The translations under genes and the position numbers were made by a program. A stretch of DNA of 45,067 nucleotides. Origin: Elusimicrobia bacterium RIFOXYA2_FULL_39_19 (GTDB lineage Bacteria; Elusimicrobiota; Endomicrobiia; CG1-02-37-114; XYA2-FULL-39-19). Below the pieces are notes generated by a model. That model saw nothing but the letters and a program-made list of their open reading frames with translations, made no database searches and was not told the origin of the DNA. Positions 1 through 7,852 of this stretch are shown in pieces; the first letter of the stretch is position 1, and every line of letters begins with the position of its first letter. The stretch spans positions 1-45,067 of the forward strand of contig MGVC01000042.1 in assembly GCA_001800285.1 (NCBI GenBank), in the 5' to 3' direction.

Positions 1-72
1 AACAAAGTAAAATTCATTAGTACCTGTGGAAGTTAAGAAATTTATTAGAAGCATACAAGGGAGCAGTTGTCA

Positions 73-441
73 ATGAGTGAGCGCTTAAGACACAAAACAT
101 TTACTGGGGTTTTAGTTATTGCAATTATAATTATCTTTAATCAGTTTCTTTTTTCTGCGCAATGGAAAAGAGATACCGTTGGTTCCGGTAATGGTAAGAT
201 GCAGCATATAGCTGTAGGTGACGGCAGAAATGACGGAACTAACAGAATCTACATAGCTAACGATGAAGGAAGTATGTATGAGTTTAGCTGGGTTCAGGGA
301 ACCGGCTGGAAAAAAGTAAAAATGGGCGATGCTGATGTTTCCGCTGTAGCTATTGCAAAAGGCAGAAATGATAGTAAAAACAGGGTATATGTTGTAGAAA
401 TACCAAGCAAGCAATTATCAGAATACTCATGGAATTTTTAA
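73..441 (+). CDS. Short exported protein with two propeller-like repeats
   Basis: I do not recognise a specific family. The 122-residue product starts with a hydrophobic segment (about residues 12-31) that looks like a signal peptide or membrane anchor. Two related repeats follow, GDGRNDGTNRIYIAN and AKGRNDSKNRVYVVE, about 45 residues apart. This short 'GRND..NR.Y' unit resembles single blades of beta-propeller or FG-GAP-type repeat proteins, but a full propeller needs five to eight blades. The protein may therefore be a remnant of a longer protein or a two-blade oligomerising unit. ATG at 73 is preferred over TTG at 67 because AAGGGAG (57-63) is well spaced from 73. Function unknown. Confidence 0.5.
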   Translation: MSERLRHKTFTGVLVIAIIIIFNQFLFSAQWKRDTVGSGNGKMQHIAVGDGRNDGTNRIYIANDEGSMYEFSWVQGTGWKKVKMGDADVSAVAIAKGRNDSKNRVYVVEIPSKQLSEYSWNF

Positions 442-496
442 CAAGCATGAATTTCAATCCGGAAATTAATGATTTCTACTGTAAAGGGGCTGTGAA

Positions 497-1255
497 ATGA
501 AAACAATACTTATTTCAAATGATGACGGAATTTTTGGCTACGGGCTCAAGCCCCTGGTAGAAGAAGTATCAAAAATTGCGCGGGTGCTGGTAGTAGTACC
601 GGAAAAAGAGCAATCCGCAGTAAGCCATAAGCTTACGCTCAGGGACCCGGTGAGAAGCAGGCAGATATCAAAGAATACTTTTATAATGGACGGCACGCCG
701 GCAGACTGTGTGCGATACGGTATTATTAGGGTAGGCAAAAGAAAAATTGACCTGGTTATTTCAGGTGTAAATTACGGGTCTAACCTGGGTATTGACGTAT
801 TTTACTCAGGTACCGTAGGCGCTGCCCGCGAAGGAGCCTTTATGGGTATTCCTTCTATTGCGTCGTCTCTTGTCAGCAGAACCGGTAAAAACTTTCAGCC
901 GGCTGCTGCTTTTACCGCAAAACTGGCAAAAAAAGTACTGGATACAGGAAAGAAAGATATACTGCTTAATGTAAATATTCCTGACCTGCCTAAAAGCAGG
1001 CTCAAAGGCGTGAAAATGACTTCTTTGGGAAATAAAATATATGATGATACAATCCACTGCAAAAAAGATCCTTACGGGTTGTCTTACTACTGGCTTAAAG
1101 GCAATGTAATAAAAAGTAAAAACCAGCCGGGAACGGACTTGCATACGGTAGAAAACGACATGATATCCATCACCCCGCTTTCCATTGACGGCACTAATTA
1201 TGAGATGCTTGAAAAATTAAATTCCCAGTTTTCATTTCGTAAAATTACTCTATAA
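497..1255 (+). CDS. surE: 5'/3'-nucleotidase SurE
   Basis: The 252-residue protein has the usual SurE length. It opens with the family signature ISNDDGIFGYG (residues 6-16), where the Asp pair binds the divalent metal. It then shows SAVSHKLTL, GTPADCV and the long SGVNYGSNLG motif that supplies the Asn metal ligand, followed by YSGTVGAAREG. SurE enzymes are metal-dependent phosphatases that remove phosphate from nucleoside monophosphates in the cytoplasm and are linked to stationary-phase survival. A purine-rich AAGGGG lies just before the ATG. The gene ends 15 bases before uvrB on the same strand, so the two may be co-transcribed. Confidence 0.95.
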   Translation: MKTILISNDDGIFGYGLKPLVEEVSKIARVLVVVPEKEQSAVSHKLTLRDPVRSRQISKNTFIMDGTPADCVRYGIIRVGKRKIDLVISGVNYGSNLGIDVFYSGTVGAAREGAFMGIPSIASSLVSRTGKNFQPAAAFTAKLAKKVLDTGKKDILLNVNIPDLPKSRLKGVKMTSLGNKIYDDTIHCKKDPYGLSYYWLKGNVIKSKNQPGTDLHTVENDMISITPLSIDGTNYEMLEKLNSQFSFRKITL

Positions 1256-1270
1256 CAGGAAATAAGCTAT

Positions 1271-3292
1271 ATGTTTAAATTAGTATCAGATTTTAAGCCA
1301 GCCGGTGACCAGCCGCAGGCCATAGAAGAAATCCTGAAAGCATTTAACCGCAACGAAAAACACCAGGTCCTGCTGGGGGTTACCGGTTCAGGAAAAACCT
1401 TCACCATGGCAAATGTCATCCGCGAACTGCAAAAGCCCACCCTCATTATGTCCCACAACAAAGTTCTAGCCGCCCAGTTGTACGCTGAGTTTAAACAGTT
1501 TTTTCCGGAAAATGCCGTAGAATATTTTGTTTCCTATTATGATTATTACCAGCCGGAAGCTTATGTGCCGCACACTGATACCTACATAGAAAAAGACGCT
1601 TCAATAAACCAGCATATAGACAGGCTAAGGCTTAAAGCTACCTCTTCCTTAATAGAACGCAAGGATGTTATAGTGGTAGCTTCAGTTTCCTGTATTTACA
1701 ACATCGGTTCGCCTACTGATTTTAAGGAAATGTGCGTCTTTATAGAAAAAGGAAGCTCCAAAAACCGCGAGCAACTGCTGAAAGAACTGATAGCTATCCG
1801 CTATGAACGCAATGACCTGGCCTTTGAAAGAGGAAAAATCCGTTCAAGGGGCAACGTGCTTGAAGTCTGGCCGGCCTATCTGGAAACTGCACTAAGAATA
1901 GAATTTGATTATGATGAGATAAAAAAGGTAGCGGAAATAAACCCGGTAAACGGAAAAGCACTTCATGAAAAAGATAAAACCTATATATTTCCTGCCAGCC
2001 ATTTTGTAGTAAGCCCGCAGAAATATGAAGATGCATTGAAGCAAATAGAGCTGGAGCTGGAAGACCGTTTGGCATATTTTAAAAAGCACGGCAAACTGCT
2101 GGAAGCGCAAAGGCTGGAAATGCGCACTAAGTATGATTTGGAACTTATGAGAGAAACCGGTTTTTGCCACGGCATAGAAAATTATTCGCGCTATTTAGCG
2201 GGGCGCCCTAAAGGGGAACGGCCGTTTTGCCTTATAGATTATTTTGGTGATGATTATCTTTTAATTATTGATGAATCCCATGTCAGCGTGCCCCAGATAT
2301 ATGGTATGTATGAAGGAGACCGTTCCAGGAAACAGGTACTGGTAGATTTCGGGTTCAGGCTTCCTTCGGCTATGGATAACAGGCCGTTGAAATTTAACGA
2401 GTTTGAAAAAATTATGGACAAGGCTGTTTATGTTTCTGCCACACCCGGGAAATATGAACTAAATAAAACAAAAGGCGTGATAGTAGAGCAGGTTATCAGG
2501 CCTACGGGCTTAGTAGACCCTGAAGTAGAAATCCGCCCCATAGAGTCCCAGGTTGACGATTTAGTGACAGAAGTTGAAAAGTGCGCAAAAAATAAGTTTA
2601 GAACGCTGGTAACCACATTAACAAAAGCCATGGCAGAAGACCTGACGGAATATTTACAGCAGAAAAACCTGAGAGTCCGTTACCTGCATTCTGATATAGA
2701 TGCTTTAGACAGGATAGAAATATTAAAAGATTTACGAAAAGGAAATTTTGACTGCCTGGTAGGAGTAAACCTGCTCAGGGAAGGTCTGGATTTGCCGGAA
2801 GTGGCGCTGGTAGCGGTACTAGATGCTGATAAAGAAGGGTTCCTGCGCTCGGAAACAAGCCTTATACAGGTCTGCGGCCGTGCTGCCAGAAATATTTCAG
2901 GCAGGGTTATACTTTACGCGGATAAAATAACAGGTTCCATGAAAAGAGCTACAGATGAAATGAATAGAAGGCGGGCCCTGCAGGTTGCCTATAACAAAAA
3001 ACATCATATCACGCCGAAAACAATTATAAAAGGAATACAGGAGCTTGAAGAGTTTCAATATAAATCAAAAGACCTGGCTTTATCACTTATCAGAGATGAC
3101 GGCATGGAGTTTTCCGGCAGGAAAAATCTGGCATTGCTTAAAAAAGAAATTGAAGAAAAAATGAAACAGGCCGCCGATAGCCTGGATTTTGAGCTGGCAG
3201 CGGTATACCGCGACAAGTTATATGAAATAAAAGAAATGAGTGCGGGAAGAAAAAATAATATTGCAAAAAAGTTCAAAAAATCATATAACTAA
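1271..3292 (+). CDS. uvrB: Excinuclease ABC subunit B
   Basis: UvrB is the DNA-loading helicase-like subunit of nucleotide excision repair. It receives damaged DNA from UvrA and recruits UvrC. The 673 residues match the family length. Walker A is GVTGSGKT (36-43). The damage-probing beta-hairpin motif YYDYYQPEAYVP follows near residue 93. The DESH box occurs in LLIIDESHVSVPQ, and the late helicase motifs appear in VGVNLLREGLDLPEV and QVCGRAARN. The C-terminal UVR helical hairpin, used to contact UvrC, spans roughly 617-655. All key motifs look intact. The start is supported by AGGA about ten bases upstream. Confidence 0.97.
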   Translation: MFKLVSDFKPAGDQPQAIEEILKAFNRNEKHQVLLGVTGSGKTFTMANVIRELQKPTLIMSHNKVLAAQLYAEFKQFFPENAVEYFVSYYDYYQPEAYVPHTDTYIEKDASINQHIDRLRLKATSSLIERKDVIVVASVSCIYNIGSPTDFKEMCVFIEKGSSKNREQLLKELIAIRYERNDLAFERGKIRSRGNVLEVWPAYLETALRIEFDYDEIKKVAEINPVNGKALHEKDKTYIFPASHFVVSPQKYEDALKQIELELEDRLAYFKKHGKLLEAQRLEMRTKYDLELMRETGFCHGIENYSRYLAGRPKGERPFCLIDYFGDDYLLIIDESHVSVPQIYGMYEGDRSRKQVLVDFGFRLPSAMDNRPLKFNEFEKIMDKAVYVSATPGKYELNKTKGVIVEQVIRPTGLVDPEVEIRPIESQVDDLVTEVEKCAKNKFRTLVTTLTKAMAEDLTEYLQQKNLRVRYLHSDIDALDRIEILKDLRKGNFDCLVGVNLLREGLDLPEVALVAVLDADKEGFLRSETSLIQVCGRAARNISGRVILYADKITGSMKRATDEMNRRRALQVAYNKKHHITPKTIIKGIQELEEFQYKSKDLALSLIRDDGMEFSGRKNLALLKKEIEEKMKQAADSLDFELAAVYRDKLYEIKEMSAGRKNNIAKKFKKSYN

Positions 3293-3342
3293 TATAGATT
3301 TCGTTAGGTAAGATTTTCCGGTGAAACAGTAAAAAGGTAAAA

Positions 3343-4203
3343 ATGAAATTAGATCCGCAGAAAGTTTCGTTTATCATTAAGAATGCCCTGGCAGAAGATA
3401 TCGGCACCGGCGATATTACTGCAATGAACCTCATATCACCAACCTTAAGAACTTCCGCAAGAATAATAGCAAAAGAACAATGTATAGTAGCCGGCCTGCC
3501 GGTAGCCAGACAGGCTTTTAAGTATTTGGATAAGAGATGTGTCTGGAGAGCCAAGTATAAAGACGGATCACTTGTTAAAAAAGGAAAAACTATAGCTACT
3601 ATCTCAGGCCTGGCAAGAGCCGTACTTTCAGGAGAAAGAACAGCTCTGAATTTTCTTTCCAGGATGAGTGCCGTAGCCACTCTTACAAAAAAATACGTTA
3701 AAAGAATCAGTAAATACAAAGCGGAAATATATGATACCAGAAAAACCATCCCGGGCCTTAGAATTCTTGATAAATATGCCGTGGTTTGCGGCGGCGGGAT
3801 GAATCACCGCATGGGTTTATATGATATGGCGCTTGTGAAGGATAATTATTTAAGTATTTATGAAAACGGAAGAATTCCCAAAAACCAGCTTGTTTCTGCT
3901 TTAAAAACAAAACTACCATATGGTATGAAGATAGAAATTGAAGCAGAAAACATCCGTGACGTAGAGTTGGGGATAATGAATAATGCAAATATAATAATGC
4001 TGGATAATATGGATATAAAAACCATAAAAAAGGCTGTTAAACTAATAAGAAAATCAAAAAAGCCTATTGAAATTGAGATTTCCGGCGGCGTAAACCTTAA
4101 AAAATTAGAACGTGTGGCAAGAACGGGCGCTGACAGGATATCTATAGGCGCCATAACACATTCCCCGCAATCCATAGATTTTTCTCTTGAAATCAATAAA
4201 TAA
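3343..4203 (+). CDS. nadC: Nicotinate-nucleotide pyrophosphorylase (quinolinate phosphoribosyltransferase)
   Basis: NadC converts quinolinate and PRPP to nicotinate mononucleotide, CO2 and pyrophosphate in de novo NAD synthesis. The 286-residue sequence carries the N-terminal EDIGTGDIT signature, the substrate-binding stretch DTRKTIPGLR, GGGMNHRMGLYD followed by LVKDNYL, and the barrel motifs EIEAEN and EISGGVNL. The length is normal. No other nad gene is visible in the window. The end overlaps the TTG start of the downstream membrane glycosyltransferase, which suggests co-transcription despite unrelated function. Confidence 0.95.
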   Translation: MKLDPQKVSFIIKNALAEDIGTGDITAMNLISPTLRTSARIIAKEQCIVAGLPVARQAFKYLDKRCVWRAKYKDGSLVKKGKTIATISGLARAVLSGERTALNFLSRMSAVATLTKKYVKRISKYKAEIYDTRKTIPGLRILDKYAVVCGGGMNHRMGLYDMALVKDNYLSIYENGRIPKNQLVSALKTKLPYGMKIEIEAENIRDVELGIMNNANIIMLDNMDIKTIKKAVKLIRKSKKPIEIEISGGVNLKKLERVARTGADRISIGAITHSPQSIDFSLEINK

Positions 4204-5776
4204 TAACTACTTGCTAAAAAAACTACTTCCAATCCTTGCTGTCTACCTTCTTATTTTTATTATTTTTACACCTCAAAAATATAACTTTCCTTCAAACGAT
4301 GACTGGGTATACTCATACACAATAACAAACTACTATGAAACAGGTTCGATAAAACTAAATGATTGGTGTGCCGCCAGCGCTATATTCCAAATCTGGTGGG
4401 GGATTCTGTTTTCGAAAATATTCGGTTATAGCCTTGGAGTTTTAAGATTATCAGTTTTAATATTGAGTCTAACAGGTTCAATATTCATGTATTTAATGCT
4501 TAAACAGCTGAACTATAAAAACAAACTGATTCCTCTGCTTTTTTTTATATTTAATCCCTTATATTTTATTCTTTCATTAAGTTTTATGACAGATGTCCCT
4601 TACCTGGTTCTGTTTATTTTATCTGTATATTTTTATCTGACAGGACTTAACGGAAAACCCGGGTATTTAATTACTGGGTCAATATTTGCAGGATTTGCTT
4701 ATCTTATCAGACAGCTTGGAATACTGATTCCTTTTACAGTTATTGTTTATTTATTTATTTTTGACCGACAAAAAATAAGTTTGAAAAATGTTTTAAACAT
4801 ATTGCTGATTCCTGTGGTTGTAGCCGGCGGACATTATTACTGGTATCTTTTTATACATGGAAAAACCTGGGTTGATAAAGCGGGGTTAGTCAGCGGCCTT
4901 TCTTTCAATAGTATTTATTCAAGGGTCTTAAGTGTTTTAGTATATATCGGTTTATTTACCTTACCGGCAGGTTTTATTGTTAGAAATAAGAAAAATACAC
5001 CTCTAAAATACACTGGAATTGTTTTTGTTTTTGTGTTGACAACTATTATTTTTATTCATATACTTTTTTACGGATTTTTACCTTATATTGACAACACATT
5101 ACATAAAACAGGGCTGGGAACAATAACCATAAGCGGTTTAAATCTGAAGCCTGCAGGAATAATGAGTTTTCAGCACTTCTGGGTTATAATTACCATTTTG
5201 AGTGTTTTTAATTTATTAATACTTTTTAGAAATAGCTTGAAAAACCTGTTTTCAAAAGAAGAATTGTTTGTTATTTTCTGCACTCTGGTGCAGATGGCAG
5301 TATCAATTATAAGGTTTAAGTTTTTTGACAGGTATTTGCTTGTAATTTTACCAGTATCAGTTATTTTGACGGCAAAATACATAAATTACCACAAAATTTA
5401 TAATAAACTGATTATTGCTCTCTCCTTGATACTGGTAATTCTGTTTTCATTCGCAGGAACAAAAGATTATTTTTCCTGGAATGAAGCAAAATGGACACTG
5501 GGAAATAAGCTGGTTGCCGAATTCGGCTACAAAGCCAATGAATTTGCAAACGGATTTGACTGGGATGGTTATCATACATTTCAACCAAATATTGAAAAAC
5601 TACAGAAAATCAAAGAAGCAAAAGCTATAGGTGACTGGGAGTGGCAGTCACTAAATCCGTACAAAGCGCTAATCAGCTACAGGAATGATTATCCTGCGGA
5701 AAAGTACATAGCGGAAACTGATTATTTTAACTGGTTGAACCTGAAACATGAAAAAATATATGCCTGGAGATTGTAA
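4187..5776 (+). CDS. GT39/PMT-like membrane glycosyltransferase
   Basis: The 529-residue protein has about ten to twelve hydrophobic segments. Its first periplasmic loop contains PSNDDWVYSYTITNYYETG, at the position where GT39/ArnT-like (PMT superfamily) enzymes carry an acidic catalytic pair. FMTDVPYLVLF near residue 135 is also typical of that superfamily. Such enzymes transfer sugars from polyprenyl phosphate carriers to proteins or lipids on the outer face of the inner membrane; the substrate here cannot be predicted. The C-terminal 90 residues are soluble. The start is TTG at 4187, overlapping nadC by 17 bases. A second TTG at 4211 is possible. The neighbouring LUD gene begins two bases after the stop. 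Confidence 0.75.
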   Translation: MKSINNNYLLKKLLPILAVYLLIFIIFTPQKYNFPSNDDWVYSYTITNYYETGSIKLNDWCAASAIFQIWWGILFSKIFGYSLGVLRLSVLILSLTGSIFMYLMLKQLNYKNKLIPLLFFIFNPLYFILSLSFMTDVPYLVLFILSVYFYLTGLNGKPGYLITGSIFAGFAYLIRQLGILIPFTVIVYLFIFDRQKISLKNVLNILLIPVVVAGGHYYWYLFIHGKTWVDKAGLVSGLSFNSIYSRVLSVLVYIGLFTLPAGFIVRNKKNTPLKYTGIVFVFVLTTIIFIHILFYGFLPYIDNTLHKTGLGTITISGLNLKPAGIMSFQHFWVIITILSVFNLLILFRNSLKNLFSKEELFVIFCTLVQMAVSIIRFKFFDRYLLVILPVSVILTAKYINYHKIYNKLIIALSLILVILFSFAGTKDYFSWNEAKWTLGNKLVAEFGYKANEFANGFDWDGYHTFQPNIEKLQKIKEAKAIGDWEWQSLNPYKALISYRNDYPAEKYIAETDYFNWLNLKHEKIYAWRL

Positions 5777-5778
5777 AA

Positions 5779-6420
5779 ATGATTGATAATAATGCTGAGA
5801 AATTTAACAGAATGTCTTTAGAAAGAGTTGCGGAAAAATTGAAATTCAACGGTTTTAAAGAAGTATATCTGGTTGATAGTGCTTCTGCTGCCAGGGAGAA
5901 AGTGCTTTCATTGATAAAAATAAATTCAACCGTAGGAGTTGGCGGGTCTGAAAGTGTAGCCCAAATTGGCCTGCTTAATGAATTGGAAACAAAAGCAAAG
6001 GTACTGCGCCATAAGCCGGGCCTGCCTTTTGATGAAAGAAAAAAAATATGGAGGCAGATATTTTCAGCTGATTATTATATAGCTTCGCCGCAGGCCGTTA
6101 CTTATGACGGGGAAATGTATTTTATTGATAAAAACGGCAACCGGGTGGCAGCTGTAATATTCGGGCCGGAGAAAGTTATTTTAATAATCGGAAATAACAA
6201 AGTTGTGAAGGACAAAGAACAGGCCTTGTGGAGAATAAGAAACGTTTCTGCCGTAAAAAATGCCTTTCGTATGAACATAAAGACTCCCTGTGCATCCTCT
6301 GGTATTTGCTCAGAATGTCAGTCAGATGACAGAATCTGTATGGTAATTACTACAATTATGAGAAAACCAACAGCGACTGAATATGCTATAATACTGGTAA
6401 ATGAAGAATTAGGGTATTGA
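5779..6420 (+). CDS. LUD-domain (LutC/YkgG-like) protein
   Basis: The 213-residue protein has the LUD (DUF162) fold signatures: VGVGGSESVAQIGLLNEL near residue 53, the region around IASPQAVTYDG, and a C-terminal cysteine stretch CASSGICSECQSDDRIC. LUD proteins include the LutB/LutC components of lactate oxidation. Stand-alone copies like this one, with no LutA or LutB nearby, have no firmly known function. The four cysteines near the C terminus are typical of this stand-alone subgroup and might bind metal. The gene follows the glycosyltransferase by two bases. Confidence 0.85.
   Translation: MIDNNAEKFNRMSLERVAEKLKFNGFKEVYLVDSASAAREKVLSLIKINSTVGVGGSESVAQIGLLNELETKAKVLRHKPGLPFDERKKIWRQIFSADYYIASPQAVTYDGEMYFIDKNGNRVAAVIFGPEKVILIIGNNKVVKDKEQALWRIRNVSAVKNAFRMNIKTPCASSGICSECQSDDRICMVITTIMRKPTATEYAIILVNEELGY
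6384..6392 (+). promoter_or_regulatory. Extended -10 element, candidate promoter for the histone gene
   Basis: TGCTATAAT lies inside the 3' end of the LUD gene. It matches the extended -10 consensus, but no convincing -35 hexamer is present. A start point near 6399 would give a leader of about 68 bases before the histone ATG. The identical ten bases TGCTATAATA occur again at 45039. AT-rich coding sequence yields chance matches, so confidence is limited. Confidence 0.35.
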
Positions 6421-6466
6421 GAATAATACCTGGTGGTATAAATATAAAACTTGGAGGAATGGTAAC

Positions 6467-6649
6467 ATGGCAGACATTTTAGTAGTAGCAAGCAAAATTA
6501 AGAAGGTAGTAAAGGAAACAGGTTTGCGTTCAGGATCAGATTATATTGAAGCCCTTTCAAAAAGAGTAGAAGAGATGATAAAAGCTTCAACTGAAAAAGT
6601 AAAAACTGAAGGAAAAAAGAAAACTCTTGGCGCAGAAGATTTGATATAA
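6467..6649 (+). CDS. Bacterial histone-fold protein
   Basis: This 60-residue basic, lysine-rich protein reads as one histone fold. A short first helix (VVASKIKKVVKETG) is followed by a loop with GLRSGSDY. A long central helix runs from about 25 to 48 (IEALSKRVEEMIKASTEKVK), then EGKKKTLGAEDL. That last stretch matches the second loop and start of helix 3 in archaeal histones, whose consensus is GRKT(V/I)xAEDI. Short bacterial histones of about this size are known, for example Bd0055 of Bdellovibrio. The protein stops immediately after the AEDL motif, so helix 3 is minimal. A strong GGAGG (6453-6457) nine bases before ATG suggests efficient translation. It probably binds DNA as a dimer, which is inferred. 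No HU/IHF gene is visible in the window. Confidence 0.8.
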   Translation: MADILVVASKIKKVVKETGLRSGSDYIEALSKRVEEMIKASTEKVKTEGKKKTLGAEDLI

Positions 6650-6677
6650 AAGAAAATTATAGTTTTGTGTTTTGCGT

Positions 6678-6699
6678 GCCGGCATTGTGATATGCCGGC
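6678..6699 (+). terminator. GC-rich hairpin after the histone gene
   Basis: GCCGGCAT (6678-6685) pairs perfectly with ATGCCGGC (6692-6699) around a six-base loop, 28 bases after the histone stop. The downstream sequence TTAAGTATTTC lacks a continuous T-run. It could be a weak terminator or a 3' stabilising hairpin that separates histone expression from aroB. It also argues against an aroB start at TTG 6672. Confidence 0.45.
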
Positions 6700-6731
6700 T
6701 TAAGTATTTCTGCAGTTTAAAAACATTGTAT

Positions 6732-7850
6732 ATGAAAACAAGTAAAGTTCATCTTGCCGCAAAAACCGGTTCTTATGATATTTTTATAGGAAAAAATATT
6801 GCCCGGGAATTACCTGCCCAGCTTAAAACCCTGAAAATAGCAGAAAGCATTTTTTTAATAAGCGACCCGAAAGTCTTTGGATTACACGGGAATCGGCTGC
6901 TCTCTGCGCTTAAAAATGCCGGTATAAGTAATATTGGAACAGCCTTATTTGGCAGGGGAGAGGAAAACAAGTCCTGGAAAAATTATGAAAAGCTCATAAA
7001 TAACCTTATTGATTTTGATTTCGGTAAGAAAAATAAGATAACGGTCATGGCGCTTGGTGGCGGTGTGGTGGGAGACATGGCTGGGTTTATTGCTTCCGTG
7101 TACCGGAGAGGCCTGCCATTTGTCCAAGTACCTACAACCCTGCTTTCGGCCGTAGATTCAAGCATAGGCGGAAAAACAGGTATAGATTATGAAAGAAACG
7201 GCAAGGTTATTAAAAATATTTTGGGCCACTTTTACCAGCCGCGCCTTGTTTGCATGGATACCGAATTTTTAAAGACTCTTGAAGACAAAGAAATAAAAAA
7301 TGGTCTATCAGAAATTATAAAATACGGGATAATTAAAAATTCCGCGTTATTTTATTATCTAAAAAGAAATTTATCCAAAGCCTTAAAGAAAGATTCTGAG
7401 ATTTTGACATATTTAATAAGGGAATCCTGTAAAATAAAAAGAAATGTGGTCCAGCTTGATGAAAAAGAAACAAAAAACATAAGGACTATATTGAATTTCG
7501 GGCATACTATAGGCCATGCAATAGAAGGGGCAAGCAACTTCAGGGTAAGTCACGGCCAGGCTGTTGCTATAGGCATGATTTGTGAGACATATATGGCTAA
7601 TGAAATGGGGTTGATTGATAAAGCCAGCTGTAAAGAGATTGAGTCTGTAATTGAAAATACCGGGTTGCCTGTAAAAACAAGCGCCTGCGGCATAAAAGAT
7701 GTAATGCACATAATGAAATACGACAAGAAATTCCAATCCGGAAAAAACAAGTTTGTTCTCCCCGTAAAGATAGGGAAAGTCTGCGTAAAAACCGGTATCC
7801 CCGAATCAATGATATTAAACAGCCTTAAAAACCGAATAACAAAAAACTAA
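6732..7850 (+). CDS. aroB: 3-dehydroquinate synthase
   Basis: AroB performs the second step of the shikimate pathway, cyclising DAHP to 3-dehydroquinate with NAD and a metal ion. The family motifs are all present: ALGGGVVGDMAGFIASVYRR, QVPTTLLSAVDSSIGGKTGI, EIIKYG, the metal-binding NFGHTIGHAIE and HGQAVAIGM. Starting from ATG 6732 gives 372 residues, beginning MKTSKVHLAAKTGSYDIFIG, the normal N terminus of the family. A 20-codon extension back to TTG 6672 would run through the hairpin and has no family similarity. No clear ribosome-binding site precedes 6732. The rhomboid gene follows after two bases. Confidence 0.93.
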   Translation: MKTSKVHLAAKTGSYDIFIGKNIARELPAQLKTLKIAESIFLISDPKVFGLHGNRLLSALKNAGISNIGTALFGRGEENKSWKNYEKLINNLIDFDFGKKNKITVMALGGGVVGDMAGFIASVYRRGLPFVQVPTTLLSAVDSSIGGKTGIDYERNGKVIKNILGHFYQPRLVCMDTEFLKTLEDKEIKNGLSEIIKYGIIKNSALFYYLKRNLSKALKKDSEILTYLIRESCKIKRNVVQLDEKETKNIRTILNFGHTIGHAIEGASNFRVSHGQAVAIGMICETYMANEMGLIDKASCKEIESVIENTGLPVKTSACGIKDVMHIMKYDKKFQSGKNKFVLPVKIGKVCVKTGIPESMILNSLKNRITKN

Positions 7851-7852
7851 AA

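Noticed and set aside
806-1144. Minus-strand open frame of 112 codons within surE
   Set aside because: It lies wholly inside a confident surE and shows no independent coding features.
3273-3749. Minus-strand open frame of 158 codons over the nadC start
   Set aside because: It overlaps a clear nadC and the uvrB end on the opposite strand and has no recognisable motif, so it is a shadow of real coding sequence.
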